Source: Thalassovita mediterranea (GTDB lineage Bacteria > Pseudomonadota > Alphaproteobacteria > Rhodobacterales > Rhodobacteraceae). Taken from it: DNA of 64,000 bases. The stretch lies in assembly GCF_001458435.1 (NCBI RefSeq), contig NZ_CYSF01000006.1, forward strand, positions 310,001 to 374,000, written 5' to 3'. Under the pieces are notes generated by a model, which saw only the letters and a list, made by a program, of their open reading frames with translations, did not search any database and was not told the origin of the DNA. Below are positions 8,332-17,273 of this stretch, one piece after another (the first letter of the stretch is position 1; every line of letters starts with the position of its first letter). Both the position numbers and the translations under genes were made by a program.

Positions 8332-8955
8332 CCCCTCTTCTTCCAGCGCGTAAGTCTGGAACAGGCGCGCCTGTGTCATGAAGAAGACGAAGATCGCCGC
8401 CGTCAGACCAAAGGTTTTGAAATAAACCCAGGTTTCTTCGCTGAAGCCGCGCCAAACCACCTCATTCAGCGCTGCCAAACCGAAGAAGAAGAACATCAAA
8501 CGACGGGTCAGGATCATCCACCCTTCGGGTTTCAGCGACAAGGCCGCATCCATCAGCGTCGCCAGATAGCTGGTCCCGCGCAGCAACCCCACGCCCAGCG
8601 CAGAGCCGAAGAACAGGTAAAGAAGCGTTGGCTTCATCTTGAAGAAGCGGTCGTCATTCAGCCAAACCGTCAGCCCGCCGAAGAACACCACCAGAACCAG
8701 CGTGAAAATCTGCATTGTCGACAAATGGCCGGTCAACCGCCACAGGATCAGGGTCGAGGCGATCATCAACGGAATAAACCCAGCGGTGACCGCAATAAAG
8801 CCCTCATAGCTGTTACCGCCCACCATGAAGGTGTGATCCTTCAGCATAATATATGCCGCAAAAAACGCCGCAACGGGGCCGAATTCCAATGCGGATTTCA
8901 CCATCGGGTTCACGGTCTTGGCGGCAGTATCGGTGGCCGGGGTCGGCTGGGTCAT
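8308..8955 (-). CDS. yciB: Inner-membrane protein YciB/IspZ (septation protein A family)
   Basis: A 215-residue protein with five to six membrane helices. The family start KSALEFGPVAAFFAAYIM and the NDDRFFKMKPTLLYLFFG segment identify YciB (intracellular septation protein A, IspA/IspZ). NEVVWRGFSEETWVYFKTFG closes the family signature. The family influences envelope integrity and septation and contacts elongation and division proteins in E. coli; its molecular activity is unknown. The Glu/Asp-rich tail is cytoplasmic. A Shine-Dalgarno AAGGATAG precedes the ATG. It is the last gene of the strand run ftsY - unknown - EamA - yciB. Confidence 0.93.
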   Translation of the reverse strand: MTQPTPATDTAAKTVNPMVKSALEFGPVAAFFAAYIMLKDHTFMVGGNSYEGFIAVTAGFIPLMIASTLILWRLTGHLSTMQIFTLVLVVFFGGLTVWLNDDRFFKMKPTLLYLFFGSALGVGLLRGTSYLATLMDAALSLKPEGWMILTRRLMFFFFGLAALNEVVWRGFSEETWVYFKTFGLTAAIFVFFMTQARLFQTYALEEEGDQDAEAS

Positions 8956-9015
8956 TTTCTATCCTTGCAGGTCGCTATGATGCGCGGGTTCGGGCATTCA
9001 CTCCATATTGGCATT

Positions 9016-9918
9016 CTAACCGCCAAGTTCAACAATCACCGCCCCGAGCGCAATCAAAGCCATCAGTCCAATGCGGCGGGGACCAACGGTTTCTTTCAGA
9101 AACAGCCAGCCGATGAGGGCGGCAAAAACGGTGGATGTTTCGCGCAAAACCGCCGCCTCACCCACCTTGTCCAGACGGGTCGCCATCATCACAGAACCGA
9201 AGCTGGCAAAGGCCACAAGCCCCCCGATCACCCCACGCAGCATCAACGGGCCGGGCGCAGCTGGGTTGGGCAGATTGCGCCAGCGCAGGTAGGCAATCGG
9301 CGGCATCGCCAGCCCGTCGATTAGGAAAAACCATGCCAAAAATGTGAACGGATCTGCCGTCGCGCGAATGCCATAGGCGTCATAGGTGGTGTAAAGCGCC
9401 ACAAACAGCCCCGTCGCCGCCGCCAGTGCCATCGCCACGCCCAATGTGTCGCGCGATGAGGTGAGGAAGATCATATTGTAGATCGCCAGCCCAAAGATCC
9501 CGCTGAGCAGCACACCAACACCGCCCCATTGAATCCAGCTGAACGTTTCACCAAAGACCAGATAGGCACCCACCACAGTGAACAGCGGCCCCATGCCGCG
9601 CACCACGGGGTAAACGACGGTAAAATCACCCTTGGTGTAGGCAAAGCTTTGCAGCAGCTTGTAGCCGACGTGGATCAGAAACGCGCCCGCAAAAATCGGC
9701 CACATATGCGGTTCCGGCCACGGCACCACGAACAGCGCAAAGGGCGCGGCCATCACGGCATAGCTGAAATCAATGGCCCCACGGGACAGCCACGGGTCAT
9801 GGCGCCCCTTTTGCAGCGCCCCAAAGACGGCATGCAACAACGCCGCCGACAGTGCCAGCACCAAGGCCAGTTGGTGTCCTGCCTCTGTGCCCTCCAGCGA
9901 TGTCAGCCATGCGCTCAT
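9016..9918 (-). CDS. EamA/DMT-family transporter
   Basis: About 300 residues with ten hydrophobic segments in two repeated EamA halves, the drug/metabolite transporter fold. The first half contains LLQSFAYTKGDFTVVYPVVRG and the second LDKVGEAAVLRETSTVFAAL followed by FLKETVGPRRI; these are the matching end-of-repeat motifs. The substrate cannot be told. The start at MSAWLTSLEG is preferred; an in-frame GTG nine bases upstream would add MPD. It lies 31 bases after the 145-residue gene of the ftsY run. Confidence 0.86.
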   Translation of the reverse strand: MSAWLTSLEGTEAGHQLALVLALSAALLHAVFGALQKGRHDPWLSRGAIDFSYAVMAAPFALFVVPWPEPHMWPIFAGAFLIHVGYKLLQSFAYTKGDFTVVYPVVRGMGPLFTVVGAYLVFGETFSWIQWGGVGVLLSGIFGLAIYNMIFLTSSRDTLGVAMALAAATGLFVALYTTYDAYGIRATADPFTFLAWFFLIDGLAMPPIAYLRWRNLPNPAAPGPLMLRGVIGGLVAFASFGSVMMATRLDKVGEAAVLRETSTVFAALIGWLFLKETVGPRRIGLMALIALGAVIVELGG

Positions 9919-9949
9919 ATCAGGCACTCATATCCGTTAGATCAGGCGC

Positions 9950-10387
9950 TTAGATCACGCGGGGCTCAAACTGCCCCATCTCGATATCGCGCAGACGCTC
10001 CAACCGTTCCGAGATATCCATCTCACGCCCGTCATGGCCCAGCACCACCGCACCACCATCGGCGTGTTTGGCGTATTCATCAATCAGCGCCGAGACGATG
10101 GTTTCGATGGTAAACGGGTTGCGATAGCGGCGCAGCAGGCACAGATCGGTGATCCGCGGCAGCGCATCCTCTTGCGCGGAATCCCAGATCAGGCGACCTG
10201 CGCCAATCAGGATGTCACCATGGGTCACCACCACCTCTGCGTAGAGGATGCGGTCAGAACCCCAGGTGTCATCGCCCGGAAACGGATAGCTCAACCGGCA
10301 GCCGTCCAGCAGTTCATCCACCGCTTCGTGCAGCGCCACGATGTCCCAGCCGTGTTCGTTTTTCAGTGTGTCATGAATCTCAAGCAT
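9950..10387 (-). CDS. Conserved unknown protein overlapping ftsY
   Basis: A 145-residue soluble, acidic protein that I do not recognise. It starts MLEIHDTLKNEHGWDIV and has an alpha/beta look (VVVTHGDILIGAGRLI, GGAVVLGHDG) with several His and Asp residues but no known catalytic signature. Its start overlaps the last eight bases of ftsY, so the two are translationally coupled and probably co-transcribed. That suggests a role near membrane-protein targeting, or simply shared expression. No signal peptide or membrane segment is seen. Confidence 0.75.
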   Translation of the reverse strand: MLEIHDTLKNEHGWDIVALHEAVDELLDGCRLSYPFPGDDTWGSDRILYAEVVVTHGDILIGAGRLIWDSAQEDALPRITDLCLLRRYRNPFTIETIVSALIDEYAKHADGGAVVLGHDGREMDISERLERLRDIEMGQFEPRVI

Positions 10388-11489
10388 CGTGACCCGTCAG
10401 CGCCTTTGCAAAGTCTTCGGGATCAAAGGCTTGCAGATCGTCGATCTGCTCACCCACACCAATGGCGTGGATCGGCAGGCCGAACCGGTCGGCCAAGGCC
10501 ACCAGAACGCCGCCCTTTGCGGTCCCGTCCAGTTTCGTCATTACCAACCCGGACACGTCTGCCAACTCGCCAAAAGTGGCCACTTGGTTCAATGCGTTCT
10601 GTCCGGTGGTCGCGTCCAGCACCAACAGGGTGTTGTGCGGCGCGGTTTCATCTTTCTTGCGGATCACCCGCACGATCTTGGCCAGCTCTTCCATCAGGTC
10701 GGATCGGTTCTGCAACCGCCCTGCCGTGTCGATCAGCAACAGATCAGCGCCGTCCGCTTCGGCCCGCGTCATCGCATCAAAGGCAAGGCTTGCCGGATCC
10801 GACCCCTCAGGCGCGGTCAATACCGGCACGCCCGCGCGTTCGCCCCAGACCTGCAGTTGCTCTACCGCAGCGGCGCGGAAGGTATCACCGGCAGCGATGA
10901 CCACCGATTTGCCCGCCGCGCGGAACTGGCTGGCCAGTTTGCCGATGGTCGTGGTCTTGCCCGACCCGTTCACGCCCACCACCAACACGACCTGCGGTTT
11001 CTTGGCGTAGATCGGCAGCGGTTTCGCAACATTTTCCATGATGCGTGCAACCTCAGCAGCCAAGAGGCCCTTGATCTCGTCTGTCGACAGCTTCTTGCCA
11101 TAGCGGCCTTCGGCGATATTGGCAGTCACGCGGGTTGCGGTTTCCACCCCCATGTCAGAGGCGATCAGCAGCTCTTCGAGCTGTTCCAGCATGTCGTCAT
11201 CAAGCACACGGCGGGTGACCTCACGCGCGGCGGGCGCTGTATCGGTCCGACCCATAAGACGGCCAAAGAAACCGGGTTTGGCCGCCTCAGCCTCAGGCTC
11301 AGGCGCCTTTTCAGCAGCCGCTGGCGCCGCTTCCTGCGCGGGGGGCGAGGCTGGTGTTTGCGGCGCTTCAACCTCTGCGGGCTCTGTCGCTTCGACCTCA
11401 CCGCCATCTTCGACAATAGCATCCAGCCCATCCTCAATCCGAGAGGACGACTTGGTCAAACGTTGCTTCAATTTGCCGAAAAAAGACAT
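10380..11489 (-). CDS. ftsY: Signal recognition particle receptor FtsY
   Basis: A 369-residue SRP GTPase. An acidic, Ala/Glu/Pro-rich A-domain (about residues 25-75) precedes the N-domain four-helix bundle and the G domain. GTPase motifs are complete: GVNGSGKTTTIGKLA (G1), DTFRAAAVEQL (insertion-box start), DTAGR (G3), TKLDGTAKGG (G4) and a GxGExxDDL closing segment (GVGEQIDDLQAF). FtsY docks ribosome-SRP complexes at the inner membrane and hands them to SecYEG. The start MSFFGKLKQRL was chosen as the family N-terminus; the upstream in-frame extension is unrelated. It heads the run of four minus-strand genes down to yciB. Confidence 0.96.
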   Translation of the reverse strand: MSFFGKLKQRLTKSSSRIEDGLDAIVEDGGEVEATEPAEVEAPQTPASPPAQEAAPAAAEKAPEPEAEAAKPGFFGRLMGRTDTAPAAREVTRRVLDDDMLEQLEELLIASDMGVETATRVTANIAEGRYGKKLSTDEIKGLLAAEVARIMENVAKPLPIYAKKPQVVLVVGVNGSGKTTTIGKLASQFRAAGKSVVIAAGDTFRAAAVEQLQVWGERAGVPVLTAPEGSDPASLAFDAMTRAEADGADLLLIDTAGRLQNRSDLMEELAKIVRVIRKKDETAPHNTLLVLDATTGQNALNQVATFGELADVSGLVMTKLDGTAKGGVLVALADRFGLPIHAIGVGEQIDDLQAFDPEDFAKALTGHDA

Positions 11490-11605
11490 CGGGGACTCCG
11501 CCAGTGTTTGAAATGACGTAGCCAGTTCCCGCCCACTATGGAAGGCCAAGCCCTTGTTTTCTTGGGGATTAGCCTGTGGAAAACCCTGTGAGACTCAATG
11601 TATTT

Positions 11606-12259
11606 TCACGCGATGAATCCATAAAAAATAAGCACTTGAGCGATGTAGTAAAAGAACCAGATCGCATAGGCAGCAAGGCGCGCGAAAACAGGGCGCATTT
11701 GGCGAAAAATATGCACGGAAAGGATCAAATCGGACGAAATGAACGCCAAAGCGCCCCAAAACACCGTTGTTTGGGGAATCGGTTGCTGTGTAGCGACACA
11801 GCCCATGATCACGATCAGCACCACATAGATCCGCACCGGCCACGCCAGTTCACCAGTGTAGGGCTGCAACCACCGTTCCGTCGACAAGGCGAGCAGAACC
11901 AAAAGTGCGGGGATCCAAAGGGTATGCACCGTAACTTCTGGCGCGAAATGCACAACAAACGCAGCCACATAGAGGATATGTCCCACCGCAAAGGCCGCAA
12001 TGCCGCCCTGCAACATCCCCTGCCCGTCGCGAGACAGCAACAGATCCCCCAGCGCACAAAACCATAGCGCCAATAACGGCAGCGTGGGCGCTCCAACCAG
12101 TGATAGCCCGACCGCTGGCAGGGCCACCGCCCCTGTTTTCACTAACGTTTTCGCAACACTCGCCGGACGCCAGCAAAACCACAGCAGATACAGCAAGGAC
12201 AGCCCCATCCCGACCACCACGGGTGCCAGCAGCTGTGGTTCTGTCAGTGCAACAGACAT
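11606..12259 (-). CDS. Lysoplasmalogenase-family (YhhN/TMEM86) membrane protein
   Basis: A 217-residue protein with about eight membrane helices. The family blocks LWFCALGDLLLS, FAVGHILYVAAF and FWGALAFISSDLILS are the two Asp-containing motifs of the YhhN/TMEM86 family, whose characterised members hydrolyse the vinyl-ether bond of lysoplasmalogens. Whether this organism makes plasmalogens is unknown, so the substrate is inferred. The start MSVALTEP is favoured because GGGAGG sits eight bases upstream; an ATG 18 bases earlier contains that site. It is divergent from the AlkB-like gene. Confidence 0.88.
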   Translation of the reverse strand: MSVALTEPQLLAPVVVGMGLSLLYLLWFCWRPASVAKTLVKTGAVALPAVGLSLVGAPTLPLLALWFCALGDLLLSRDGQGMLQGGIAAFAVGHILYVAAFVVHFAPEVTVHTLWIPALLVLLALSTERWLQPYTGELAWPVRIYVVLIVIMGCVATQQPIPQTTVFWGALAFISSDLILSVHIFRQMRPVFARLAAYAIWFFYYIAQVLIFYGFIA

Positions 12260-12559
12260 TGTAAACGCCTCCCTCATCTGTGGGGAGCCAAACGGCTTTC
12301 GCAGTAATCAGCAAGCGTCAGAGGCAGGAAAATCTGCATGACCTTTGGTTAACATCCACGCACGGCCCAGCTTATCGGTTGCCGAATAGCACCTTCGATC
12401 ATGCTTTATGTTAAATTTTATCGGCTATGCTGGTCTAAAAGACTCCAATTCACAGGTTTATCCACATTCGTTGGGAAACCCCATATCGCAGCAGGTTTGC
12501 GCCCTTCATTCCAGACCGCTACAGTTTGTCGAATGCTTCAACGGCGGCAAGTTTTCATC
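12260..12559. other. Divergent intergenic region between lysoplasmalogenase and alkB-like genes
   Basis: 300 bases with locally lower G+C, including ATGTTAAATTTTATCGG around 12408-12424. One perfect match to a DnaA box, TTATCCACA, lies at 12458-12466. No convincing gene is seen. It must hold promoters for both genes, and I cannot place them with confidence. Confidence 0.5.
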
Positions 12560-13561
12560 ATGTGGCTCTTTACCTTTGCAACTCTCCTGCCAACTGCGTT
12601 GTTGATCGCCGCGGCTATCTTTGGGGGCGCGTGGGTTGCGATCGCCTTGCTGACCATCACCGTCTTCACTTGGATGGTTGATAAACTCACTCCCAGCGCC
12701 GCTGATCCCGGAGCAGAGTTTCCGAGTGGCGATACCCTCTCTGCCACGCTGGCGCTGCTGCATTTGCCGATGCTGACGCTGGCAGTTTGGGCGATTGGCG
12801 GCGGCAGTGGCTTGGGCATCATAGAACGGCTGGGCCTGCTGATCAGCTATGGCCTGTTCTTTGGCCAAGTCGGCCATCCCAACGCGCATGAGCTGATCCA
12901 CCGCCCAAACCGCTGGCTGCGGCGGTTGGGCAAGATGGTGTATGCGACGCTATTGATCGGCCATCACACCTCTGCCCATCCGCTGGTGCATCATGTGCAT
13001 GTGGCCACAGAGCGTGACCCCAGCTCTGCCCCCCGCGGGCAAGGGTTCTGGCGATTCGCGCCGCAGTGTTGGCTGGGTGGCTTTCGTGCAGGGCTGGATG
13101 CCGAGAATAAGCGCTATGCCAACCGCAGCCAGCTGGCCCATCCTTACCTGCATTACACCTTGATCGCGCTGATAACGCTTGGCTGCGCTGGATTGATGGG
13201 GCTTGGGCCGCTGCTCGCCCTTCTTGCCGTCGCGGGATATGCGCAGATCCAGATCATGCTGGCGGACTATGTACAGCATTACGGATTGCGCCGTGAGGTT
13301 CTGGAGAATGGCCGCATCGAACCTGTCGGCCCCCAACACAGCTGGAACACGCCGCATCGCTATTCATCGGCAATGATGCTGAACGCGCCGCGCCATTCGG
13401 ATCACCACCTGAACCCAACCCGCCCCTACCCCGGTCTGCGGCTGGATCATCAGATGCCCCTGTTGCCCTTTGCGCTGCCGACGATGGCGGTGATCGCCCT
13501 ATGGCCGCGCCTGTGGCGGCGCATCATGGATCCACGGCTGGACGCATTGACGCAACAGTAG
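12560..13561 (+). CDS. alkB: AlkB-like membrane fatty-acyl/alkane hydroxylase
   Basis: A 333-residue integral-membrane di-iron protein with about six helices. The histidine boxes of alkane 1-monooxygenase are present in order: HELIH (box 1, usually HELGH), AHPLVHH (box 2, usually EHNRGHH), DYVQHYGLRR (HYG motif), and RHSDHHLNP (box 3, RHSDHH). All metal-ligand His positions are kept, but box 2 lacks the usual Glu and Gly. Family members use O2 and electrons from rubredoxin; no rubredoxin gene is adjacent. The substrate is therefore open. The start ATG at MWLFTFATLL is chosen for family length; no strong Shine-Dalgarno site is seen, and an in-frame ATG lies 27 bases upstream. Confidence 0.83.
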   Translation: MWLFTFATLLPTALLIAAAIFGGAWVAIALLTITVFTWMVDKLTPSAADPGAEFPSGDTLSATLALLHLPMLTLAVWAIGGGSGLGIIERLGLLISYGLFFGQVGHPNAHELIHRPNRWLRRLGKMVYATLLIGHHTSAHPLVHHVHVATERDPSSAPRGQGFWRFAPQCWLGGFRAGLDAENKRYANRSQLAHPYLHYTLIALITLGCAGLMGLGPLLALLAVAGYAQIQIMLADYVQHYGLRREVLENGRIEPVGPQHSWNTPHRYSSAMMLNAPRHSDHHLNPTRPYPGLRLDHQMPLLPFALPTMAVIALWPRLWRRIMDPRLDALTQQ

Positions 13562-13596
13562 CGGCGGGCGAGGCGTTTTCTGCCCCAGAAAACGCA

Positions 13597-13620
13597 AACG
13601 GCGCCCCGTGGGGCGCCGTT
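13597..13620. terminator. Bidirectional hairpin between the convergent alkB-like and ABC ATPase genes
   Basis: AACGGCGCCC and GGGCGCCGTT form a 10-bp stem around a CGTG loop. Both flanks have only short T or A runs, so it may be a weak terminator for either gene. Confidence 0.6.
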
Positions 13621-13642
13621 CTAAACTGTCGAAACCTGTGGA

Positions 13643-15346
13643 TCACGCCCCTTCCGGCGCATCCCCCAGATCCTCTAGCCGTGGCATCAGATCCAACAGC
13701 GATTTGGTGTAATCGGTCTTCGGCGCATTAAACAGCGCCTCAGTCTCTTGCAGTTCCACCAGTTGGCCCGCCTTCATCACTGCCACGCGGTCACACATCT
13801 GGCGCACCACCGGCAGGTCATGACTGATGAACAGCATGGTCAGGCCCAGATGTTCCTGCAAATCCTTGAGGATGTTGAGGATCTGCGCCTGAATGGACAC
13901 ATCCAGCGCCGATGTCGGTTCATCACAGATCAGGAAGCGCGGCTGGGTCGCCAGTGCCCGCGCAATCGCGATCCGCTGACGCTGACCACCAGAGAATTCA
14001 TGCGGATACTTGAACGCAGCCTCTGCGCCTAGACCCACACGTTCCAGCAGCTCTGCCACCCGTTGATCAACGGCTTTGCCGTCCAGCAGGCGATGGTGAC
14101 GGATCGGTTCAGCGACGATCTGATCCACACGCATGCGCGGGTTAAGCGACGAGTATGGATCCTGGAAGATCATCTGGATCTCTTTGCGATATGCGGCCTG
14201 GCGGGCCTTATCGCTCAGATCGCTGACCAGTTTGCCGTCAAAATCGACCGACCCGCCGTCCAGTTGGTAAAGGCCGGAAATCATCCGCGCGATGGTGGAT
14301 TTGCCGGAACCGGATTCACCCACAACGCCGAACACCTCACCCGGACGGATGTCAAAGCTGACATTGTCCACCGCGGTGAAGTAATCGCGATCCCACGGCA
14401 GCAGCCCCTGACGTTTCACAAACGTCTTGGTCACGCCCTTCACCTCCAGCAGCGGACGCGAGGGATCATTTTCCACCTTCGGCCAAGAGCGCGCCAGATC
14501 CTCAATCGCAAAGCGTGTTTCACGGCCGCCATAGGACAGCTGCGGGAAACGGTGCAGGCGACGCTGCGGGCGCGGCACGGCGGCGATCAGGGATTGGGTG
14601 TATTCATGACGCGGCGCGCCAATCACCTGCGAGGTGTCGCCGGTTTCTACCACTTTACCGCCATACATCACCGTCACCTTGTCGGTGGTATCCGCAATCA
14701 CGCCCATGTCATGCGTAATCAGGATCACGCCCACCTGACGTTCATTCGCCAATTCGCGGATCAGATCTAGGATCTGCGCCTGCACGGACACATCCAGCGC
14801 CGTGGTGGGCTCATCTGCAATGATCACCTCTGGCTCTGAACACAGGGCCAGTGCAATCACCACCCGCTGACGCATGCCGCCAGAAAACTGGTGCGGATAC
14901 TGGTCCAAACGGCTGTCAGGATCGGGAATGCCCACGCGATCGATCAGATCGCGGGCGCGTTTGTTCGCCTCGGCCTCGGTCACGTCCAGATGGGCGCGGA
15001 TGGTTTCCACCAACTGCTGCCGCACAGTGAACAGCGGGTTGAGAGAGGTCAAAGGATCTTGAAAGATCATTGAGATACGACGCCCGCGCAACGCACGCAT
15101 CGCCGTCGCATCCAGACCGCTGATCGCATCGCCCTGCAGCTCAATCGCGCCTTGGGCAATGCGGCCGGGCCGTTCCAGCAGGCCCATGATCGCCGCACCG
15201 ATAGTGGATTTACCCGCGCCGGATTCCCCGACGAGGCCGTGGATTTGCCCCGGCTCCACCGACAGGTCGGCAGCATCTACAGCGGTGAAGACACCGCGGC
15301 GGGTTGGAAACTCAACCGTGAGGTTTTTGATATTCAACAAGCTCAT
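13643..15346 (-). CDS. Peptide-type ABC transporter, fused double ATPase (DppD-DppF type)
   Basis: A 567-residue protein made of two complete ABC ATPases. The first half has Walker A GESGAGKST, signature FSGGMRQRV and Walker [13 protein letters not shown]. The second half has [18 protein letters not shown] and FLICDEPTSALD. Each half ends with the oligopeptide-type C-terminal region, although the Cys cluster seen in some Opp ATPases is absent. One polypeptide can therefore supply both nucleotide-binding sites. It is the last gene of the operon with the permeases (15354-17273) and the binding protein (17660-19237), 7 bases after the upstream permease. Substrate: a peptide-like solute, not specified further. 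Confidence 0.94.
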   Translation of the reverse strand: MSLLNIKNLTVEFPTRRGVFTAVDAADLSVEPGQIHGLVGESGAGKSTIGAAIMGLLERPGRIAQGAIELQGDAISGLDATAMRALRGRRISMIFQDPLTSLNPLFTVRQQLVETIRAHLDVTEAEANKRARDLIDRVGIPDPDSRLDQYPHQFSGGMRQRVVIALALCSEPEVIIADEPTTALDVSVQAQILDLIRELANERQVGVILITHDMGVIADTTDKVTVMYGGKVVETGDTSQVIGAPRHEYTQSLIAAVPRPQRRLHRFPQLSYGGRETRFAIEDLARSWPKVENDPSRPLLEVKGVTKTFVKRQGLLPWDRDYFTAVDNVSFDIRPGEVFGVVGESGSGKSTIARMISGLYQLDGGSVDFDGKLVSDLSDKARQAAYRKEIQMIFQDPYSSLNPRMRVDQIVAEPIRHHRLLDGKAVDQRVAELLERVGLGAEAAFKYPHEFSGGQRQRIAIARALATQPRFLICDEPTSALDVSIQAQILNILKDLQEHLGLTMLFISHDLPVVRQMCDRVAVMKAGQLVELQETEALFNAPKTDYTKSLLDLMPRLEDLGDAPEGA

Positions 15347-15353
15347 GATTTCA

Positions 15354-16301
15354 TCACCGCAGTTTGGGGTTCAGCGCATCGCGCAGCCAGTCGCCCAGCA
15401 GGTTCACACTCAGGGCCAGTGCCAGAAGCGTGCAAGCAGGGAAGAACAAAATCCACCATTCCCCCGAGAAGAGGAAGCCCTGACCAACACGGATCAAGGT
15501 GCCAAGGCTCGGCTGCGTCGGCGGCGCGCCCACGCCAAGGAAGGACAGCGTTGCCTCTGCAATGATCGCCAGTGCCAGCGAAATGGTGGCGATCACCAGA
15601 ACTGGCGACAGGACGTTGGGCAGGATGTGGCGGAACATGATCGGAATGCTGCCACGCCCGATCAGACGGGCGGCTTGGACGTATTCCTTGTTCTTTTCCA
15701 CCATGGTGGCACCACGCACAACGCGGGCAAACTGCACCCAGTCGGACAGGCCAATCGCTAGGATCAGCACCCAGATCGCCATCTGATCGCGGTATTCCAC
15801 CGGCGTCACACCCTTGGCGATACCGAAGATCAGCATGGCAACAAGGATCGACGGGAAGGTCAGCTGCACATCGGCGGTCCGCATGATCAGCGTATCGGTC
15901 CAACCACCGTAGTAGCCAGACACCAGACCCGCGATCACACCAAGCGTCAGGCCCAGCATCACAGCGGCAAAGCCAACGAAGAGCGAAATGCGCAGACCAT
16001 AAAGAATGGTCGAAAACACATCGCGGCCCTGATCGTCGGTGCCCAACCAGAAGGTTTCACCGGTAAAGGCGTTCGGTTCATTCGGCGGGGTGAAACCGTT
16101 CATCAAGTTCAGCGTCGCCGGATCAAACGGATTGTAAGGCGCAATCAGCGGCGCAAAAACAGCCGCAAGGATCAGCGTCATCGCCACCGCGAGCGAGATC
16201 ATCGCAACAGGCGAACGACGGAAGGCATAGGCCAGATCGCTGTCCCAGGCCCGTGCAAGACGGGACTTGGGGCGCGCATTTGAGGTTGTTGTCTCAGTCA
16301 T
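15354..16301 (-). CDS. Peptide-type ABC transporter permease (DppC-like)
   Basis: A 315-residue inner-membrane permease. It opens with a cytoplasmic N-terminus followed by an OppC_N-type helix (SPVAMISLAVAMTLILAAVF). The characteristic WLGTDDQGRDVFSTILYG motif precedes the BPD_transp_1 core of about five helices. The EAA coupling loop to the ATPase is visible as YVQAARLIGRGSIPIMFRHI. Shine-Dalgarno AAGGAAAAG precedes the ATG. It lies nine bases downstream of the DppB-like gene. Confidence 0.94.
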   Translation of the reverse strand: MTETTTSNARPKSRLARAWDSDLAYAFRRSPVAMISLAVAMTLILAAVFAPLIAPYNPFDPATLNLMNGFTPPNEPNAFTGETFWLGTDDQGRDVFSTILYGLRISLFVGFAAVMLGLTLGVIAGLVSGYYGGWTDTLIMRTADVQLTFPSILVAMLIFGIAKGVTPVEYRDQMAIWVLILAIGLSDWVQFARVVRGATMVEKNKEYVQAARLIGRGSIPIMFRHILPNVLSPVLVIATISLALAIIAEATLSFLGVGAPPTQPSLGTLIRVGQGFLFSGEWWILFFPACTLLALALSVNLLGDWLRDALNPKLR

Positions 16302-16310
16302 CTCTTTTCC

Positions 16311-17273
16311 TTACCCGCGCAGACGTGGGTCAATCGCCACATAGAGCAGATCGACAATCAGGTTGATGCCCACGAACAGGACAGAAATCATCATCAGATA
16401 GGCGGCCATCACCGGCACATCGACAAACTGCACCGCGTTGATGAACAGCAGGCCAACGCCCGGCCACTGGAACACGGTTTCCGTGATGATCGCAAAGGCG
16501 ATGATCGACCCCAGCTGCAGGCCGGTCACTGTGATCACAGGAACCATCGTGTTTTTCAGCGCATGGCGGAAGTTGATCAGCCGCTCCGACAACCCGCGCG
16601 CACGGGCAAAACGGACGTAGTCCTGACGCAGGACCTCCATCATTTCAGACCGTACAAGGCGCATGATCAGTGTCATCTGGTAAAGCCCCAGCGTGATCGC
16701 GGGCAGGATCAGTGCCTTCAGCCCGCTGGCGGTCAGGAAGCCAGTGGTCCAATTGCCCACCTGCACCACCTCACCGCGGCCAAAGGACGGCAGCAGGTCC
16801 AATTCGACCGAGAAGATGTAGATCAGCAGAATACCGATCAGGAACGTCGGCAGCGACACGCCCACCAGTGATACAGTCATCACCGTGTTGGTCAGCCAGC
16901 CATCGCGGCGGATCGCAGTCAGAACCCCCATCACAATGCCAAAGAACAGCGCAAGGAAGCCCGAAACCAGCGCCAGTTCCAGCGTTGCAGGCAGGCGTTC
17001 AGCGATGATGTCGGTAACGGGACGGCCCTGACGGTAGGACACGCCCATGTTGCCATCGGCGGCGTTCATCAGGAATTTCCAGTATTGCACCGGAAACGGC
17101 TGATCCAAACCCAGTTGAGCGCGCAGACGATCGATGTCCTCCTGCGTGCGCTCCTGACCCAGCATGTTGTCGATCGGATCACCGACGAAATTGAACATCG
17201 CAAAGGCCACAAGCCCAACGACGAATAGAACGATGACGGATTGCAGAACCCGTCTGACGATATAGGAAAACAC
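16311..17273 (-). CDS. Peptide-type ABC transporter permease (DppB-like)
   Basis: A 320-residue permease with six helices. The N-terminus FSYIVRRVLQSVIVLFVVGL and the QLGLDQPFPVQYWKFL segment are DppB/OppB hallmarks, and the coupling loop is YVRFARARGLSERLINFRHA. The GTG start is chosen because GGGGA lies five bases upstream and the family begins at this Phe-Ser-Tyr-Ile; the in-frame ATG 30 bases earlier adds a polar tail. It is separated from the binding-protein gene upstream by a strong hairpin, so the binding protein may be made in excess. Confidence 0.92.
   Translation of the reverse strand: MFSYIVRRVLQSVIVLFVVGLVAFAMFNFVGDPIDNMLGQERTQEDIDRLRAQLGLDQPFPVQYWKFLMNAADGNMGVSYRQGRPVTDIIAERLPATLELALVSGFLALFFGIVMGVLTAIRRDGWLTNTVMTVSLVGVSLPTFLIGILLIYIFSVELDLLPSFGRGEVVQVGNWTTGFLTASGLKALILPAITLGLYQMTLIMRLVRSEMMEVLRQDYVRFARARGLSERLINFRHALKNTMVPVITVTGLQLGSIIAFAIITETVFQWPGVGLLFINAVQFVDVPVMAAYLMMISVLFVGINLIVDLLYVAIDPRLRG

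Noticed and set aside
12458-12466. Perfect DnaA box TTATCCACA
   Set aside because: A single box without neighbours, A+T-rich unwinding element or origin-linked genes is expected by chance at genome scale.
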